64,000 bases of DNA, taken from positions 2,728,001-2,792,000 of the forward strand of contig CM070506.1 of assembly GCA_036346375.1 (NCBI GenBank), read 5' to 3'. Below are positions 35,291-48,859 of the stretch, piece by piece. The notes under the pieces were generated by a model. It was given only the letters and a program-made list of their open reading frames with translations, was not told where the DNA came from and ran no database searches. The position numbers were made by a program, and so were the translations under genes. Numbering within the stretch: the first letter of the stretch is position 1; the number at the start of each line of letters is the position of its first letter. Source of the DNA: Guadua angustifolia. Taxonomy: Eukaryota > Streptophyta > Magnoliopsida > Poales > Poaceae.

Positions 35291-36399
35291 TAAATGACAA
35301 TACTTAACCATTTTATGTCATCCATTCTAAGAATTATGTCTATCACCTCAAATGAGAAGGAATAAATTTTGTTGTGCTCTCAGTTTTGGGTTATAATGAA
35401 GATAAGAATCTTCACCGCAATCACAAATGGGCTAGACTAATCAATTCAATGACTTAAGCCTTGAACTCTTACCACCTTAGCATGCACAAGAATTGATTAA
35501 ATATGGTTCACTGTAATAATTCTATTTATAGCTAGAAACATGTCAGTTTTATCCACGAAAGGTGTTCTGATCAGATCGGCAACACAACAACAGAGCCAAC
35601 AAAACTATATCGATCAAGTTAACAAAGTCAACTAATTGAACCAAGTGATGAACTTTGGCGGGGCAAACTACCAAGCAGATTAATATATCAAACCAGTTCG
35701 GATCGGTTCATCAAAGTATACTAAGCTGAACCAAATGATAGTGCTTTCTGTCGAATAATCTATCACATGAAGCAAGTTCGAGATCAATTCATTTGTTACT
35801 CTGGATCACGAAAGTTGTTTTGATCAATGTTCAACAATGTTTATTTGAACCTTCCAGATATGATCGAGATAACTAACAAACCTACCAATCAGACCGGTCA
35901 ATTTTATAGAAAGAGGTATACTATCGATGTAATCAAAGCTATAACAAATGAATACTGATTGAATGTAATAAAGTGAATATAACCAATAATTTCAACCATG
36001 CAAGACTAGTAGTTCAAAGCTTAGATCATATCATTAATTGTCATTTTCATCGAGTAACCCAATTTCATCACAGAGCAACAGGGGCAACCGAACAACAACT
36101 CAGAAATTATGATTTCTAAAATTTCATCACAGAGCAACAGGGGCAACCTTCAGATACTCACAGCAACCCAGAAAACCAATCACCACCGTCAGTGCCACGG
36201 ATGAGAAGAGTTGGCCTGCAGAGATACAATGCCTCAAATCGTAATTGCGACACCCCAATCATTTAATTCAAGAATAGATAAGCTGCCGAGCCCTCGGAAA
36301 AAGCTAAGCTAGTTGGGCTTTGCTCAAAATCATCCAAATTTATAGAGTGCTTTTATTTGCCAAAGATCAAAGGAAATGAAAGAAGAACATTATACTTAA
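35291..36399. other. Non-coding AT-rich stretch
   Basis: I see no gene or clear element. A repeated block AATTTCATCACAGAGCAACAGGGGCAACC occurs in part at about 36062 and again at 36119, a short local duplication. Confidence 0.4.
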
Positions 36400-36905
36400 A
36401 CCTAGGTTGGCCCGGATAGATGTTCTTGCTCATACAAGGATTAAAGGAGGCTTTACCGTAGGTGAGGAAGACGGCGGCAGGGTCATTGGATTCGAGGAGG
36501 ACGACGGCGGGGTTGTCGGAGGCGAGGACAGCAGCGTGCTGGGTCATCTAGGAGAGAATGCAGCGCGGCACGCGGGGTCGTCGAAGGCAACAGAACAGCG
36601 GCGTGCAGAGTCATTGGAGGCGAGGAGGACGGCGGCGCACACGGTCGTCGGAGACGAGGAGGACGGCGGTGTGCGTGGGAGGAGGAGAAAATTGGGGAAT
36701 ACGAGCGAGAAGAGGAGGTAGCGGGAGAGGTTTATAGGTGCACCATCAGTCCCGTTTGGTGTCTTCAACCGGGACTGATGACACACATTAATCCCGGTTG
36801 GATACATCAACCGGGACTGATGCCCAGCATGTGCAGAAGCCCTAGGCACTATCAGTACCGGTTGGTGTATCCAACCGGTAATGATGACCCACATTAGTCC
36901 CGGCT

Positions 36906-39156
36906 TGTAACATCATCAAATTTTGCTATTTTTGAATTTTATAATTTATTTTGAGTTTTTTTAGAAATTTTGGAATTTATTTGAATTTAATTGAATTTTT
37001 GGAAATTAGTTTTCTCTGGAAATTAATTTAATAATGAAGAGCTTTAATAAAATAAAAATGGAAATATTTTATTTGAGTTCAAAATGTCTTAAAATATTTT
37101 TTGGAATTTTTCTAGAATTTTTCTGATATTTTAAGTACCTCAAATAATTTAAAAGAATATTCGGGATTATTTTTATTTGAAAAACAATTGAAATTCGGTG
37201 AACAGTAATAGGCCGAGCCCATTACTGTGCGCATTGCGGAAAACCCTAACACCGCCGAATCGCCGACCGTTCGATCCGCATCAAATGGCTGAGAAACGCT
37301 CGTGTCGATTCATCACCCGCGCCGTTGGATTGACCGCATGGACGCACGGGATGGGGCCACGTCACTTCGTTTCATCTCCTGTGCGTTACCGCCGCCGCCG
37401 TCTTCTCCGACGAGAACCGATGCATTTACTCGTCGTTTGAGCTCGCATGTCGAGGCTATAAAGCCCGTGCGGTACATGGCCGGAAAGCTCTTCGCCGTGC
37501 GCACCTGTAGCCCTAACCCACACCATCTCCTTTGCCGTCGTTGTGCCACACAACCTCGCTGAAGTTCCGTGACCATCCGCCGTGTTTTGCGCCTGCTCCG
37601 GTGACTCTCCATCGCAACAAGGACACCGGAGTACTCCTCACGCCGTGACGCGCCCGAAGGACTATTTCATCTCACCGGAATCGCACTAGAACGCCGTTGC
37701 TTGGGTCTTCTTCCTCGCCTCCCCAAAGACTTTCTCACGCGATTCGCCGAGCTTATGAGCTACCCTTACCGCCCGATCTGCATCCAACGGTGGAGGTTAG
37801 TCCACATATCCCTCTGTGATAGAGACCAGAACAGAGTTGTTTTAGATCTCAGCCGTAGGATTCGTATGCCATGATTCCTTGATAACTTAAGTTGGATAAA
37901 TTTAGTTGGTTGATGATATTGTGCCAACACGGGAGGCTAGACTGTGAATAGTTGCTTAGCCATGCATGTACGTGAACCATTCTATTTGGATTACAAAATC
38001 AACGCTGACTAAAGAATAGTGAATGCTTTTTAATGAAATGTGGAATGATGTTGGTATTAACATTGGAATGTAGAGACCTCTGTGGTTCTACATGAAAGAT
38101 GAATATGAGTATGTGTTGCACTGTTAACAACTTGGGGTGGAATTGATTTAGACTGGGGCAAGTGGACCGAGGCTTCGTGCCAGGTGGGCCTGTGTGGCAT
38201 TTGAGGGGGTTTGAGTGTTGTGAGGGCTGTGTGCCAAATTGAGAGAAGGATGTCTTGCCTTGGTCAGTTAAGGACCTTACCTTGCAAGCCTTTGACCTGA
38301 GTCTCTCTTACAACCACATGTCTGAATGGGAAGACCTAGTTTAGTAGGATTCTAATGTCTTACCTTTGATACTCGGGGTGGCGATTACATGGGAGTAGCT
38401 CAGATGGGGGCGTGCACGTGCACTGCTTGGTACCCGCCCAACGGTGTTTGTCGGTCCTATACTTTGGCTCTGAGTGAGGGAAGTGATAGTGAAGGCAACC
38501 CGGAGAGGTTCTTAGGTGGAGATAGAAGTCTCTGAAAAGCTTTGTTACGGTTAATCGCCTTTGTGGTGTGCAACTGTATCTTGTGGGTAAAGTGTACAAC
38601 CTCTGCAGAGTGTCAAAACTGTTCGAATAGCCGAGTCCAAAGAAATGGACAATGCTCGGGAATTACAATCAAGGGGTAGTGTTTGAAAATAAAATGGGGT
38701 GGTTGGCTGTGTGCCAAAGTAATTGATGCATGTAGTAAATAGATCTGCATTATGTGCATGACTTGTTGAGTACGGTGTGTACTCTCCCTTGCGGACAAAC
38801 TTACCAGAAGAAGAGACCACACCTGCTTATGAAGAGGAGTTCGTTGAAGAGCCGGGAAACTAAGGAAGCAACCCTCAGTCAGAGCGTCTGTGGAGAAGAT
38901 GGAGCACCACGACTTATTTTTTTTATATTCCGCTGTTGAACTATGTTACTCTGAATATTGTAAGCCCTGTGTGGCAGACTATTGTAAGGATGACCATAAG
39001 GTCGTACACTCGTTTATATACATGCTTGAAATACATATTTGATATTCCGCCGTGTATGATGTGATATTATACCCTGTTAGCCTGTGTGCACTAGCGCGAT
39101 CCTGGACTAGTGCAGAATACACAGAGTGTCCGAATTTGTGAATTCGAGGCACGACA
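36906..39156 (+). repeat. Chromovirus 5' LTR, with two internal deletions
   Basis: Starts TGTAACATCATCAAATTTTG, ends GAGGCACGACA; 2251 bp. Against the 3' LTR it lacks about 1.3 kb (junction near 37871) and about 0.18 kb (junction near 38732). The rest is very similar. TATA box at 37457-37463. Confidence 0.92.
37457..37463 (+). promoter_or_regulatory. LTR TATA box
   Basis: TATAAAG inside GAGGCTATAAAGCCCGTGC. The same core is at 45535-45541 in the 3' LTR and, on the minus strand, at 34451-34457 in the related LTR fragment. Conservation in a diverged LTR supports it as the pol II promoter. Confidence 0.65.
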
Positions 39157-40467
39157 GAGTTGGTATCATAGCATACCAACTGTAGGACTTGACATTAGGT
39201 GGACCGGCCGATAAAGATAAGGTTAATTTCTAAAAGATTAAAATTGCACAAGATTATGAATGAAATCTTGACTAATCTTTTTCTTCTTAATTCGCACCTA
39301 TGCTGCAATTTTCTGTTATTACTTTCTGCTTTTAAAAATCTAGTTCTAACGGGGTGTAATTTGACAGATGAGGAGGATCCACACTTTCGATGAGCGCCTT
39401 TGGTGGCCTTGGCACCGAGTTGTGGTACTGCCGATTTCTTGAGGGCTTTGTTCTACCGATCTCTGGGGACTTCCGTAGTACGTCTTTGTCTTTGGATATC
39501 GCTGGGGCGTAAAGGTCATTTATCTATGCCGGGACCGGGAGAGCCGATCGTCGATTCACGTCGGCTGCGAGGTCGGCGTTCGAGGTCGGTATTCGAGAGA
39601 CGCGCGGCTTGCGTCGCGGTAGATCGCCTGACCTACTCCGTCGAGTGGAGGGCACCGTCTTCGCCACCATCCGCGAGGACAACCGCCGACAGGATCCGAT
39701 CGGCGACGATGATGCTACGATCACCCACTTGGTGAGATACACCATCGCTAGGAGGAGACCTTGGGACGAGACAGCCAGAGTTACTGAGGTCGCGGATGAG
39801 GTTTGCGAGCTCGGGACCCAGTGCAGGATGTCGAGAGGTATGTCCCAAATATACCGTATGATTCGTGAGTTGGAGGCTGCTGGAGGGACCCGAGCGAGCG
39901 GAGCTTGAGTTGCTGACAGACCACTGGCGAAAGCAGACGCCACGGCAGAGGAGGCACCGTTCGAGAGGCACCGAGGCAAGTGGTGCCGAGCCACCAAAGA
40001 CTGAAAGCAGCCCCAAAGCCGGTGAGTCCGTGGGTTCCTTCGTTCGTCAAGCGATGGGGCATCGTGACCGCTTTGCTCTATGCCGCCGCACTCCACCGCA
40101 ATATCCGCTCGGAGGACCGCAATTTCTAGATGGCTTGACGGTCGAAAGTGTTATAGTTTATCCCAGAGTCGACTCCTGTGTTGAGTCAAGTTTATTTAAG
40201 TCAGTTTAATTGAGTCAGTCCTTAGAACGGTTGGTTGGTTGAACTTTGTGAGATGTTATGGTTTCTTGTGTTGAACAATTTCTATGTTTGCTTAATGTCT
40301 GTTGGATGTATGTGCCGCAATGCCCGTAGGCACTTGTGAGCGGCCATATCTTTACAATATTAAATAAAGTTGTGTGTTTATGTTCGAGTCAAATCTTCTC
40401 CCCGCATAAGATTCTTATGTACTTGTCCACTCTATTCCCTCTTTTCTTAAGTTCTTTTGTTCTTCAG
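39157..40467 (+). other. Chromovirus leader
   Basis: Untranslated leader after the primer-binding region (39158-39176). A GC-rich central part (39400-40130) has open frames on both strands without a recognisable domain; I treat them as chance. Confidence 0.5.
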
Positions 40468-41956
40468 ATGGTGAATACTCGTGGAAACCGTGGAGCGGGA
40501 GGAAGTGGATCACAGCAGGAGGGAAACCAGGACAATGCACAAAATCCTCAAGCACCACCTATTGACATGAACAACTTAGGAGCATTCTTAAGCGCCTGCA
40601 CCAGTTGATGCACGGACTATGATGCATCGATGCAAAAATGCGAGAATCGAGCAGTGACCAATAACAACAACAAAAGTCATACACTATGGACATCAATCTA
40701 GGTTGTCTGACTTCATGAGAACTAGACCCCCAACCTTCTCTGGGAATGTCAACCCCATAGAGGCAGATGATTGATTGCGCACCATAGAGAGGAAGCTGCA
40801 CATATCTCAATGTGTTGGCAATGAGAGGGTCTTGTATGCCTCTCATCAGTTGGAAGGCACTGCCGCTGAGTGGTAGGAAAATTATTGCGCTTCCCATGAA
40901 CATCCTCAGGAGATCACCTGGGATGAGTTTTCTGTCGCCTTCCGCCAGTACCATGTGCCGGAAGGAATGATGGAACTCAAGAAAGAGGAGTTTCGATCCT
41001 TGAAGCAGGGAGGCCAATCAGTGGCCGATTATCTTAACAAGTTTACGCAATTGGCTCGATATGCGCCGGAGGACGTAGCCACAGACAAGGCTAGGCAGTC
41101 CCGGTTTATGAAGGGACTCAACTCTGGACTTCAGGTGGGATTGATCACCCACACGTTCCCTGATTTCCAGGAGTTGGTCAACAAGGCGCTCATTCTAGAA
41201 GATAAGCACAAAGAGCTGGATGACAACCGTAAGCGTCGCTTGGCACAGCAAGGAGGACGCCAGGGTTAGCAGAGACCGAGGGTAGTACCTAACAGTTCAC
41301 GATTCCACGAGTGGAGCAACAAGAAGGGCACCACTCACTGCTCAAAGAACCATCTGGTCATATTCCTAGATACCAACAAGAGCGATACGATAGCGGCGAG
41401 GAACTGTCAATGGCGGGGAAGGCGCTGTTACAATTGCAATGAAATGGGGCACTTTGCCAATGTCTGTCCCAAGAAAGGGGGAGTTACTCCTGTTTGCTTT
41501 AACTTGGGTAGCACTCCTGCAAGATCACCAGCTCAAGGTGGAAGCAGAGCACCTGCTCAAGCTGGAGCTGCACCCCAGTCTGTTGTGAGAGGGAGAGTCA
41601 ACCACATCACTGTAGATGAAGTCCAGAATGCAACGGACGTCGTACTGGGTAAGTTTTTCGTTAATTCAGTACCAGCTACAATTCTATTCGATTCTGAAGC
41701 TTCACATTCGTTTATATCATGGGTGTTTGTTATGGAAAATGATTTGGATATGGTTAATCTTAAGAGTACACTTATGGTTCAAACCCCTGGATCAAAACTC
41801 CGAACTAAAGTAGGATGTTCCGGGGTGAAATTAAAAATAAATGGAATAGAGTTCCTAGCGAACCTAATTATACTGGATACACAGACTATAGATGTGATTC
41901 TGGGAATGGATTGGTTATCAAACACAAGGCGGTACTGGATTGTGGACGAAGAGTAG
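40468..41956 (+). pseudogene. Chromovirus gag-protease, broken
   Basis: Starts MVNTRGNRGAGGSGS, meets a stop at 40606, and continues in other frames. The capsid part (40955-41269) has LKQGGQSVADYLNKFTQLAR and GLNSGLQVGLITHTFPDFQE. A zinc knuckle CYNCNEMGHFANVCP follows at about 41430 (CCHC intact). The protease part (to 41956) has FDSEASHSFIS where D-S/T-G is expected: the glycine of the active-site triad is changed to Glu. It ends [10 protein letters not shown] and then shifts frame into pol. A stop at about 41269 separates capsid from zinc knuckle. Confidence 0.85.
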
Positions 41957-44900
41957 TAACAGTAGAGAGCCCAGATGGCAATAATGTGGAAATTAAAACA
42001 ATTGCTACCCAGGATAGTCAGTTAATGATTAACAATGTAAAAGCTGTTGAATTGAAAGATGTTTCAGTAGTAAATGAATTCCCGGATGTGTTTCCCGATG
42101 ATTTGCCCGGAATGCCACCGGACAGGGATATAGAGTTTGTAATTAAGCTTGTACCTCGAACAGCTCCAATAGCCAAGAGACCTTATAGGATGTCTACCGA
42201 AGAGTTGGCAGAGATGAAGAAGCAAATTGAAGAATTATTGGAGAAAGGTTTTATAAGGCCAAATTCGTCACCGTGGGGAGCCCCGGTGCTGTTTGTAAAG
42301 AAAAAGGATGGGGGTTTCAGAATGTGTATAGACTATCGTGCACTCAATGAGGTGACGATAAAGAATAAATATCCCTTGCCCAGAATAGATGACCTTTTTT
42401 ATCAGTTAAGAGGAGCGGGAGTCTTCTCAAAGATAGATCTTCGGTATGGATACCATCAGTTAAAGATTCGGACTGAGGATATACCAAAGACGGCTTTTTC
42501 GTCGAGGTATGGGCATTATGAATTCACGGTCATGTCTTTTGGACTGACTAATGCTCCTGCATATTTCATGAATATGATGAACAAAGTATTCATGGAATAT
42601 TTGGATAAATTTGTCGTCGTATTTATTGATGACATTCTGGTTTACTCCATGTCGGAGGAAGAACATGCAGGACATTTAAGGATGGTCTTGGAAAAGTTAA
42701 GGGAAAATCAGCTATATGCAAAATTCAGTAAATGTGACTTCTGGAAAAAGAAGGTTGAATTATTAGGTCATGTAATGACTGCTGAAGGAGTAGCTGTTGA
42801 TCCTAAGAAAGTAGAGGCAGTGTTGCATTGGGAGCAACCAAAGTCAGTTACTCAGATCAGAAGTTTTCTTGGTATGGCGGGGTATTATCGCCGGTTCATT
42901 GAAGGATTTTCTTCAATTGCGAGACCTTACGCAATTGCTTAAAAAGGAGAAAAAGTTTGCGTGGTCGCCTGAGTGCGAAAAGTGTTTCCAAGAACTCAAG
43001 AAGCGTTTGACTTCGGCACCTGTTTTGGTGTTGCCGAATACTAGAGACAACTTCGACATATATTGTGATGCTTCGCGTCAGGGTTTGGGATGTGTATTAA
43101 TGCAAAATGGTAAAGTAGTAGCTTATGCATCAAGGTAGTTAAGGCCACATAAGCAGAATTATCTGACCCATGATTTAGAACTAGCTACTGTAGTGCACGC
43201 TCTTAAAATATGGCGTCACTATCTGATGGGAAATCGATGTGAAATATATACTGACCACAAAAGTCTCAAGTATATATTCACACAATCGGATCTTAACATG
43301 AGGCAGAGAAGATGGTTAGAATTAATCAAGGATTATAACATTGGAATTCATTACCACCCAGGAAAAGCAAACTTGGTGGCAGATGCTTTAAGTCGGAAGA
43401 GCTATAGCTTGAATTCATTGACAGCGGAAGATCAGTCTGACTTATGCAAAGAGCTTCAGAAGCTAAGATTGGAGGTTGTACCGAAAGGATTTTTAGCCAC
43501 TTTGGAGGTTAAGCCGACCCTGGAAGAGCAGATCAAGGAAGGACAAAAGGATGATGAGAAGATTAACAGGATCAAATCCAAGATGGATGAGGATCTAGCC
43601 AAGGATTTCAGAGTAGATGAGCAGGGTACCTTGTGGATAAAGAACAGAATCTGCGTACCTCATAGACCGGAGTTGAAGCAATTGATACTGGAAGAAGCAC
43701 ATGATTCCAAGTATTCAATTCACCCCGGTAGTGCTAAGATGTATCAGGATCTAAAAGAAAGATTCTGGTGGCCAAATATGAAGAAAGAAGTAGCTGAGCA
43801 TGTAGCGCTGTGTGATGTATGTCAGAGAGTTAAAGCAATGCATCAGAGACCAGCCGGACTGCTACAACCATTAAGAATACCAGAATGGAAATGGGAGGAA
43901 ATCGGGATGGATTTCATTTCTGGGTTGCCAAGGACTCAAGGTGGATATGATTCTATATGGGTCATAGTGGATCGGTTAACAAAAGTTGCACATTTTATAC
44001 CTGTAAAGACAACTTACTCGGGGGATAAATTAGCCGAGCTGTACATGTCGAGAATTGTGTGTTTACACGGTGTACCCAAGAAGATAGTATCGGATAGAGG
44101 TACTCAATTTACCTCGAGATTTTGGGATAAGCTGCATATAGCTATGTCTACTCGTTTGAATTTCAGTACAGCATATCATCCACAGTCAGATGGTCAGACC
44201 GAAAGGGTAAACCATATTCTTGAAGATATGTTAAGAGCTTGTGCATTATCATACACCACATCGTGGGACAAATGTTTGCCATATGCCGAGTTTAGCTACA
44301 ATAATAGCTATCAGGTTAGTTTGAAGATGTCTCCGTTTGAAGCTTTATATGGTCGTTCATGTCGAACACCATTAAATTGGAATGAGACAGGAGAATGTCA
44401 TGTATTCGGACCAGATATACTTTCAGATGTAGAAGAGAAGGTTGCTTTAATCAGAGAAAGATTGAAGACTGCACAGTCAAGGCAAAAGAGTTATGAAGAT
44501 AATCGACGTCGGGATTTGAGCTTTGAGCCAGAAGACTATGTTTATCTCAAAGTCACGCCGCTCAAAGGAGTTAGAAGATTCCATGCTAAAGGAAAACTTG
44601 CCCCAAGATATGTGGGTCCATTCAAGATCTTGAGTCGCAAGGGAGAAGTTGCATACCAGCTAGAACTGCCACAGTCTTTAACAGGAGTACATGATGTATT
44701 CCATGTATCTCAGTTGAAGAAGTGTTTGCGAATACCAGAGGAACAAACGCCTATAGAAGATATTGAGCTGCAAGAAGATTTAACTTATAGGGAATACCCA
44801 TTGAAGATTTTGGATACCATGGATCGTGAGACCAGAAATAAGTCAACCCGTTTCTGTAGAGTTCAGTGGAGCAACCACTCCGAAAGTGAAGCAACATGGG

Positions 44901-44962
44901 AACGCGAAGAAGATTTGAGGAAGGAATTTCCTGAGTTATTTTCTAGCATGACTCGAATCTAA
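41957..44962 (+). pseudogene. Chromovirus pol (RT, RNase H, integrase, chromodomain-like end)
   Basis: [42 protein letters not shown], and catalytic FIDD in [12 protein letters not shown] (about 42625). A frameshift near 42935 leads to RNase H (FDIYCDASRQGLGCVLMQNG), then a TAG at 43136-43138, then [10 protein letters not shown] and [10 protein letters not shown]. Integrase (43650-44500): zinc-binding H...H...CDVC, D in [11 protein letters not shown] in [15 protein letters not shown] in [19 protein letters not shown]. The end [20 protein letters not shown] is the short chromodomain-like motif of chromoviruses, which steers integration to heterochromatin. From 43193 to 44962 the frame is open for 589 codons. 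Confidence 0.9.
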
Positions 44963-44990
44963 AATTCGAGATTACTGTTGAGGGGAGGTT

Positions 44991-47900
44991 TGTAACATCC
45001 TCAAATTTTGCTATTTTTGAATTTTATAATTTATTTTGAGTTTTAGAATTTTTGGAATTTATTTGAATTTAATTGAATTTTTGGAAATTAGTTTTCTCTG
45101 GAAATTAATTTAATAATGAAAAGTTTTAATAAAATATGAATGGAAATATTTTATTTGAGTTCAAAATGTCTTAAAATATTTTCTGGAATTTTTCTAGAAT
45201 TGTTCTGATATTTTAAGTACCTCAAATAATTTAAAAGAATATTCAGGATTATTTTTATTTGAAAAACAATTGAAATTTGGTGAGCGAATGGCCGAGCCCA
45301 TTATCGGCACACCGCGAAAACCCTAACGCCGCGAATAAATCAATCGCTCGATCCGCATCAAATGGCTGAGAAACGCTCGTGTCAATTCATCGCCCGCACC
45401 GTTGGATTGACCGCATGGACGCACGGGATGGGGCCACGTCACTTCGTTTCGTCTCCTATGCGTTACCACCGCCGTCGTCTTCTCTAGCGAGAAACCGACG
45501 CATTTACTCGCCGTTTGAGCTCGCACGTCGAGGCTATAAAGCCCGTGCGGTACATGGCCGGAAAGCTCTTCGCCATGCGCACCTGTAGCCCTAACCCACA
45601 CCATCTCCCTTGCCGTCGTTGAGCCACACAACCTCGCCGAAGTTCGTGACCATCCGCCGTGTTTTGCGCCTGCTCCGGTGACTCTCCGCCGCAACCAACG
45701 ACACCGGAGTACTCCTCACGCCGTGACGCGCCCGAAGGACTATTTCGTCTCACCGGAATCGCACTAGAACGCCGTCGCTTGGGTCTTCTTCCTCGTCTCC
45801 GGCAGCACTTTCTCACCGCGCATTCGCCGAGCTTGCGAGCTACCTCGGCCGCCCGATCTGCATCCAACGGTGGAGGTGAGTCCACGTATCCCTCTGTGAT
45901 AGAGACCAGAACAGAGTTGTTTTAGATCTCAGCCGTAGGATTCGTAATGGAGGGCTAGGATAGTGCCACGTGCCCGAAGAAGGGACTGCCCACGTGTGCT
46001 TAGAAGTCGCGTTAGCTAATAGCCTTCAGATTCGTATCGGATGATCTGTATTAAGCCACGTAGTTATCGCAACAGTTAACCGCATCTTCAACTGGTGGCC
46101 GTTCGATCTTGATCGTGCGATTGAGATGCAGCCACGTAGCTGACTTAACTGTAGCCATTAGATTCGGCGTAAGATTTATTAGATCTACGCCGTTGATTTT
46201 GAATCAAACGAACCGGATTCCACCGCATGTTGGGCGATCCAGAGGCAGCAGCGTGTCGCTGAGAATCGAGGCGACGCAGCCGTCGCTGTGGTCGACGTCA
46301 CCCGAGTAATTGCCGCCGTTAGATTTAGATCTGATGGACACAAGTGAGCCACGCGTCAACACCGCAGTAGCAGATCAAAGTGTCGGTGCAATCTTGGTCG
46401 TTGATCGCGTCGCACGAATCTTGACGCATGACCGGATTAATTGAATTGTTATTCGGGTAATTTTCCACCGTTAGATTGCGATCCAGCGGATGACATTGCG
46501 CCACGTGTCGCTACCGCAGTAACCGAGCCGAATTGACGTTTTGATCATAGCCGCTCGTTTGAAATCGGACGGTTGATATTGATTTGAGCTCTCGGGTGAT
46601 ACTTCATTGCCACGTGTCGCGACCAGATCAAGCCACATCATCAAGTGGGACCCACTTGTCAGTCTTTGCACAGTGCAGGGTCATGTTGACGTCATAAATA
46701 GCGATGATGACGTCATAAATAATTTTTAAATAATAAAAATAAATAAATTTATTCGGTGGAAAATATTTTCGGTGCTGACGTCATTAATCACCATGCTGAC
46801 GTCATAATTTCGGGATTTCCCGTATAAAAATAAATAGAGAAATTCGGTTTATTCTTTTTGATTTATTTTAAAACTTCAAACGCTTATAACTTTTGCGTTT
46901 TAACTCCGATTAGAGTGATTCCAATTTATAAAAATTTGTAAAATCAAGATCTATTTATTCATGAATTTTGTGGAATTTTTAGAGTTGAGTTTGCTCTCTG
47001 GAAAATATATTTATTGTGTGTATGTATATGATTTGGTAGACGTTGATTTGTCGGAGAACTTCGAGGGGGAATTTTTAGAGCAAGATCAAGCCTCGGACCA
47101 GAATCAACAACTCTTTGAAGGCAAGTTATGCTTTGACCATGTTGCTCCTAATTTTTGAAATATACTTTGTTTTAAACTATGCATGCTAATTCAGCTAAAA
47201 ATAGCTTTAATTATTTTGGGTGAATTAGCTATCCAACTAAATTGTTTATGCCACCTTGATATCATTTGTATGCCATGATTCCTTGATAACTTAAGTTGGG
47301 TAAATTTAGTTGGTTGATGATATTGTGCCAACACGGGAGGCTAGACCGTGAATAGTTGCTTAGCCATGCATGTACGTGAACCATTCTATTTGGATTACAA
47401 AATCAACGCTGACTAAAGAACAGTGAATGCTTTTTAATGAAATGTGGAATGATGTTGGTATTAACATTGGAATGTAGAGACTTGTGTAGTTCTACATGAA
47501 AGATGAATATGAGTATGTGTTGCACTGTTAACAACTTGGGGTGGAATTGATTTAGACTGGGGCAAGTGGACCGAGGCTTCGTGCCAGGTGGGCCTGTGTG
47601 GCATTTGGGGGGGTTTGAGTGTTGTGAGGGCTGTGTGTCAAATTGAGAGAAGGATGTCTTGCCTTGGTCAGTTAAGGACCTTACCTTGCAAGCCTTTGAC
47701 CTGAGTCTCTCGTACAACCACATGTCTGAATGGGAAGACCTAGTTTAGTAGGATTCTAATGTCTTACCTTTGATACTCGGGGTGGCGATTACATGGGGTA
47801 AGCTGATGGGGAGCGTGCGTGCATTTGCTTGGTACCCGATCCAACGGTGTTTGTCGGTCCTATACTTTGGCTCTGAGTGAGGGAAGTGATAGTGAAGGCA

Positions 47901-48722
47901 ACCCGGAGAGGTTCTTTGGTGGAGATAAAAGTCTCTGAAAAGCTTTGTTACGGTTAATCGCCTTTGTGGTGTGCAACTGTATCTTGTGGGTAAAGTGTAC
48001 AACCTCTGCAGAGTGTCAAAACTGTTCAAATAGCCGAGTCCACAGAAATGGACAATGCTCGGGAATTACAGTCAAGGGGTAGTGTTTGAAAATAAAATGG
48101 GGTGGTTGGCTGTGTGCCAAAGTAATTGATGAATGTGGATTAGGAACTGTGTGTCCAAAACTATTGTGGAAAACAACTTGAGAAAACATGATGGTTATAT
48201 GACTTTGATGCTTTTAATCTAAATAAATAGTAGTTTAAAATATTGATGCAAAAGCAAAATAACCATTAAAGCCTTTCCTTTGTAATAAGCCATGCATATA
48301 GTAAATAGATCTGCATTCTGTGCATGACTTGTTGAGTACGGTGTGTACTCACCCTTGCGGACAAACTTACCAGAAGAAGAGACCACACCTGCTTATGAAG
48401 AGGAGTTCGTTGAAGAGCTGGGAAACTAAGGAAGCAACCCTCAGTCAGAGCGTCTGTGGAGAAGATGGAGCACCACGACTTATTTTTTTTATATTCCGCT
48501 GTAGAACTATGTTACTCTGAATATTGTAAGCCCTGTGTGGCAGACTATTGTAAGGATGACCATAAGGTCGTACACTCGTTTATATACATGCTTGAAATAC
48601 ATATTTGATATTCCGCCGTGTATGATGTGATATTATACCCTGTTAGCCTGTGTGCACTAGCGCGATCCTGGACTAGTGCAGAATACACAGAGTGTCCGAA
48701 TTTGTGAATTCGGGGCACGACA
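44991..48722 (+). repeat. Chromovirus 3' LTR, full length
   Basis: Starts TGTAACATCCTCAAATTTTG, ends CGGGGCACGACA; 3732 bp. It keeps the 45945-47270 segment that the 5' LTR has lost. That segment holds several similar blocks of the type GCCACGTGTCGC / CCGTTAGATT (45960-46680). TATA box at 45535-45541. Confidence 0.92.
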
Positions 48723-48859
48723 CGGCTGGATACACCAATCGGGACTGAACCCCAGCAAATGCGGAAGCCCTTGGCACTATCAGTACCGGTTGGTGTATCC
48801 AACCGGGACTGATGTGAGTCATCAGTCCTAGTTGGATGCACCAACCGGTACTAAGTAAA

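Larger units (their letters stand above)
36906..48722 (+). mobile_element. Complete Ty3/gypsy chromovirus (Tekay/Del-like)
   Basis: Bounded by 5-bp target duplications CGGCT (36901-36905 and 48723-48727). It has long LTRs (36906-39156 and 44991-48722), a primer-binding region just after the 5' LTR (TTGGTATCATAGCATACC, a decayed form of the common TGGTATCAGAGC start of Met-tRNA-primed elements), a 1.3-kb leader, gag-pro (40468-41956), pol (to 44962) and a polypurine tract GAGGGGAGG before the 3' LTR. Chromodomain-like C-terminal end of integrase and long LTRs fit the Tekay/Del clade. Stops and frameshifts show it is no longer autonomous. Confidence 0.92.

Noticed and set aside
39400..40209. 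Overlapping ORFs on both strands in the chromovirus leader
   Set aside because: GC-rich sequence gives open frames by chance; no domain is visible and frames conflict.
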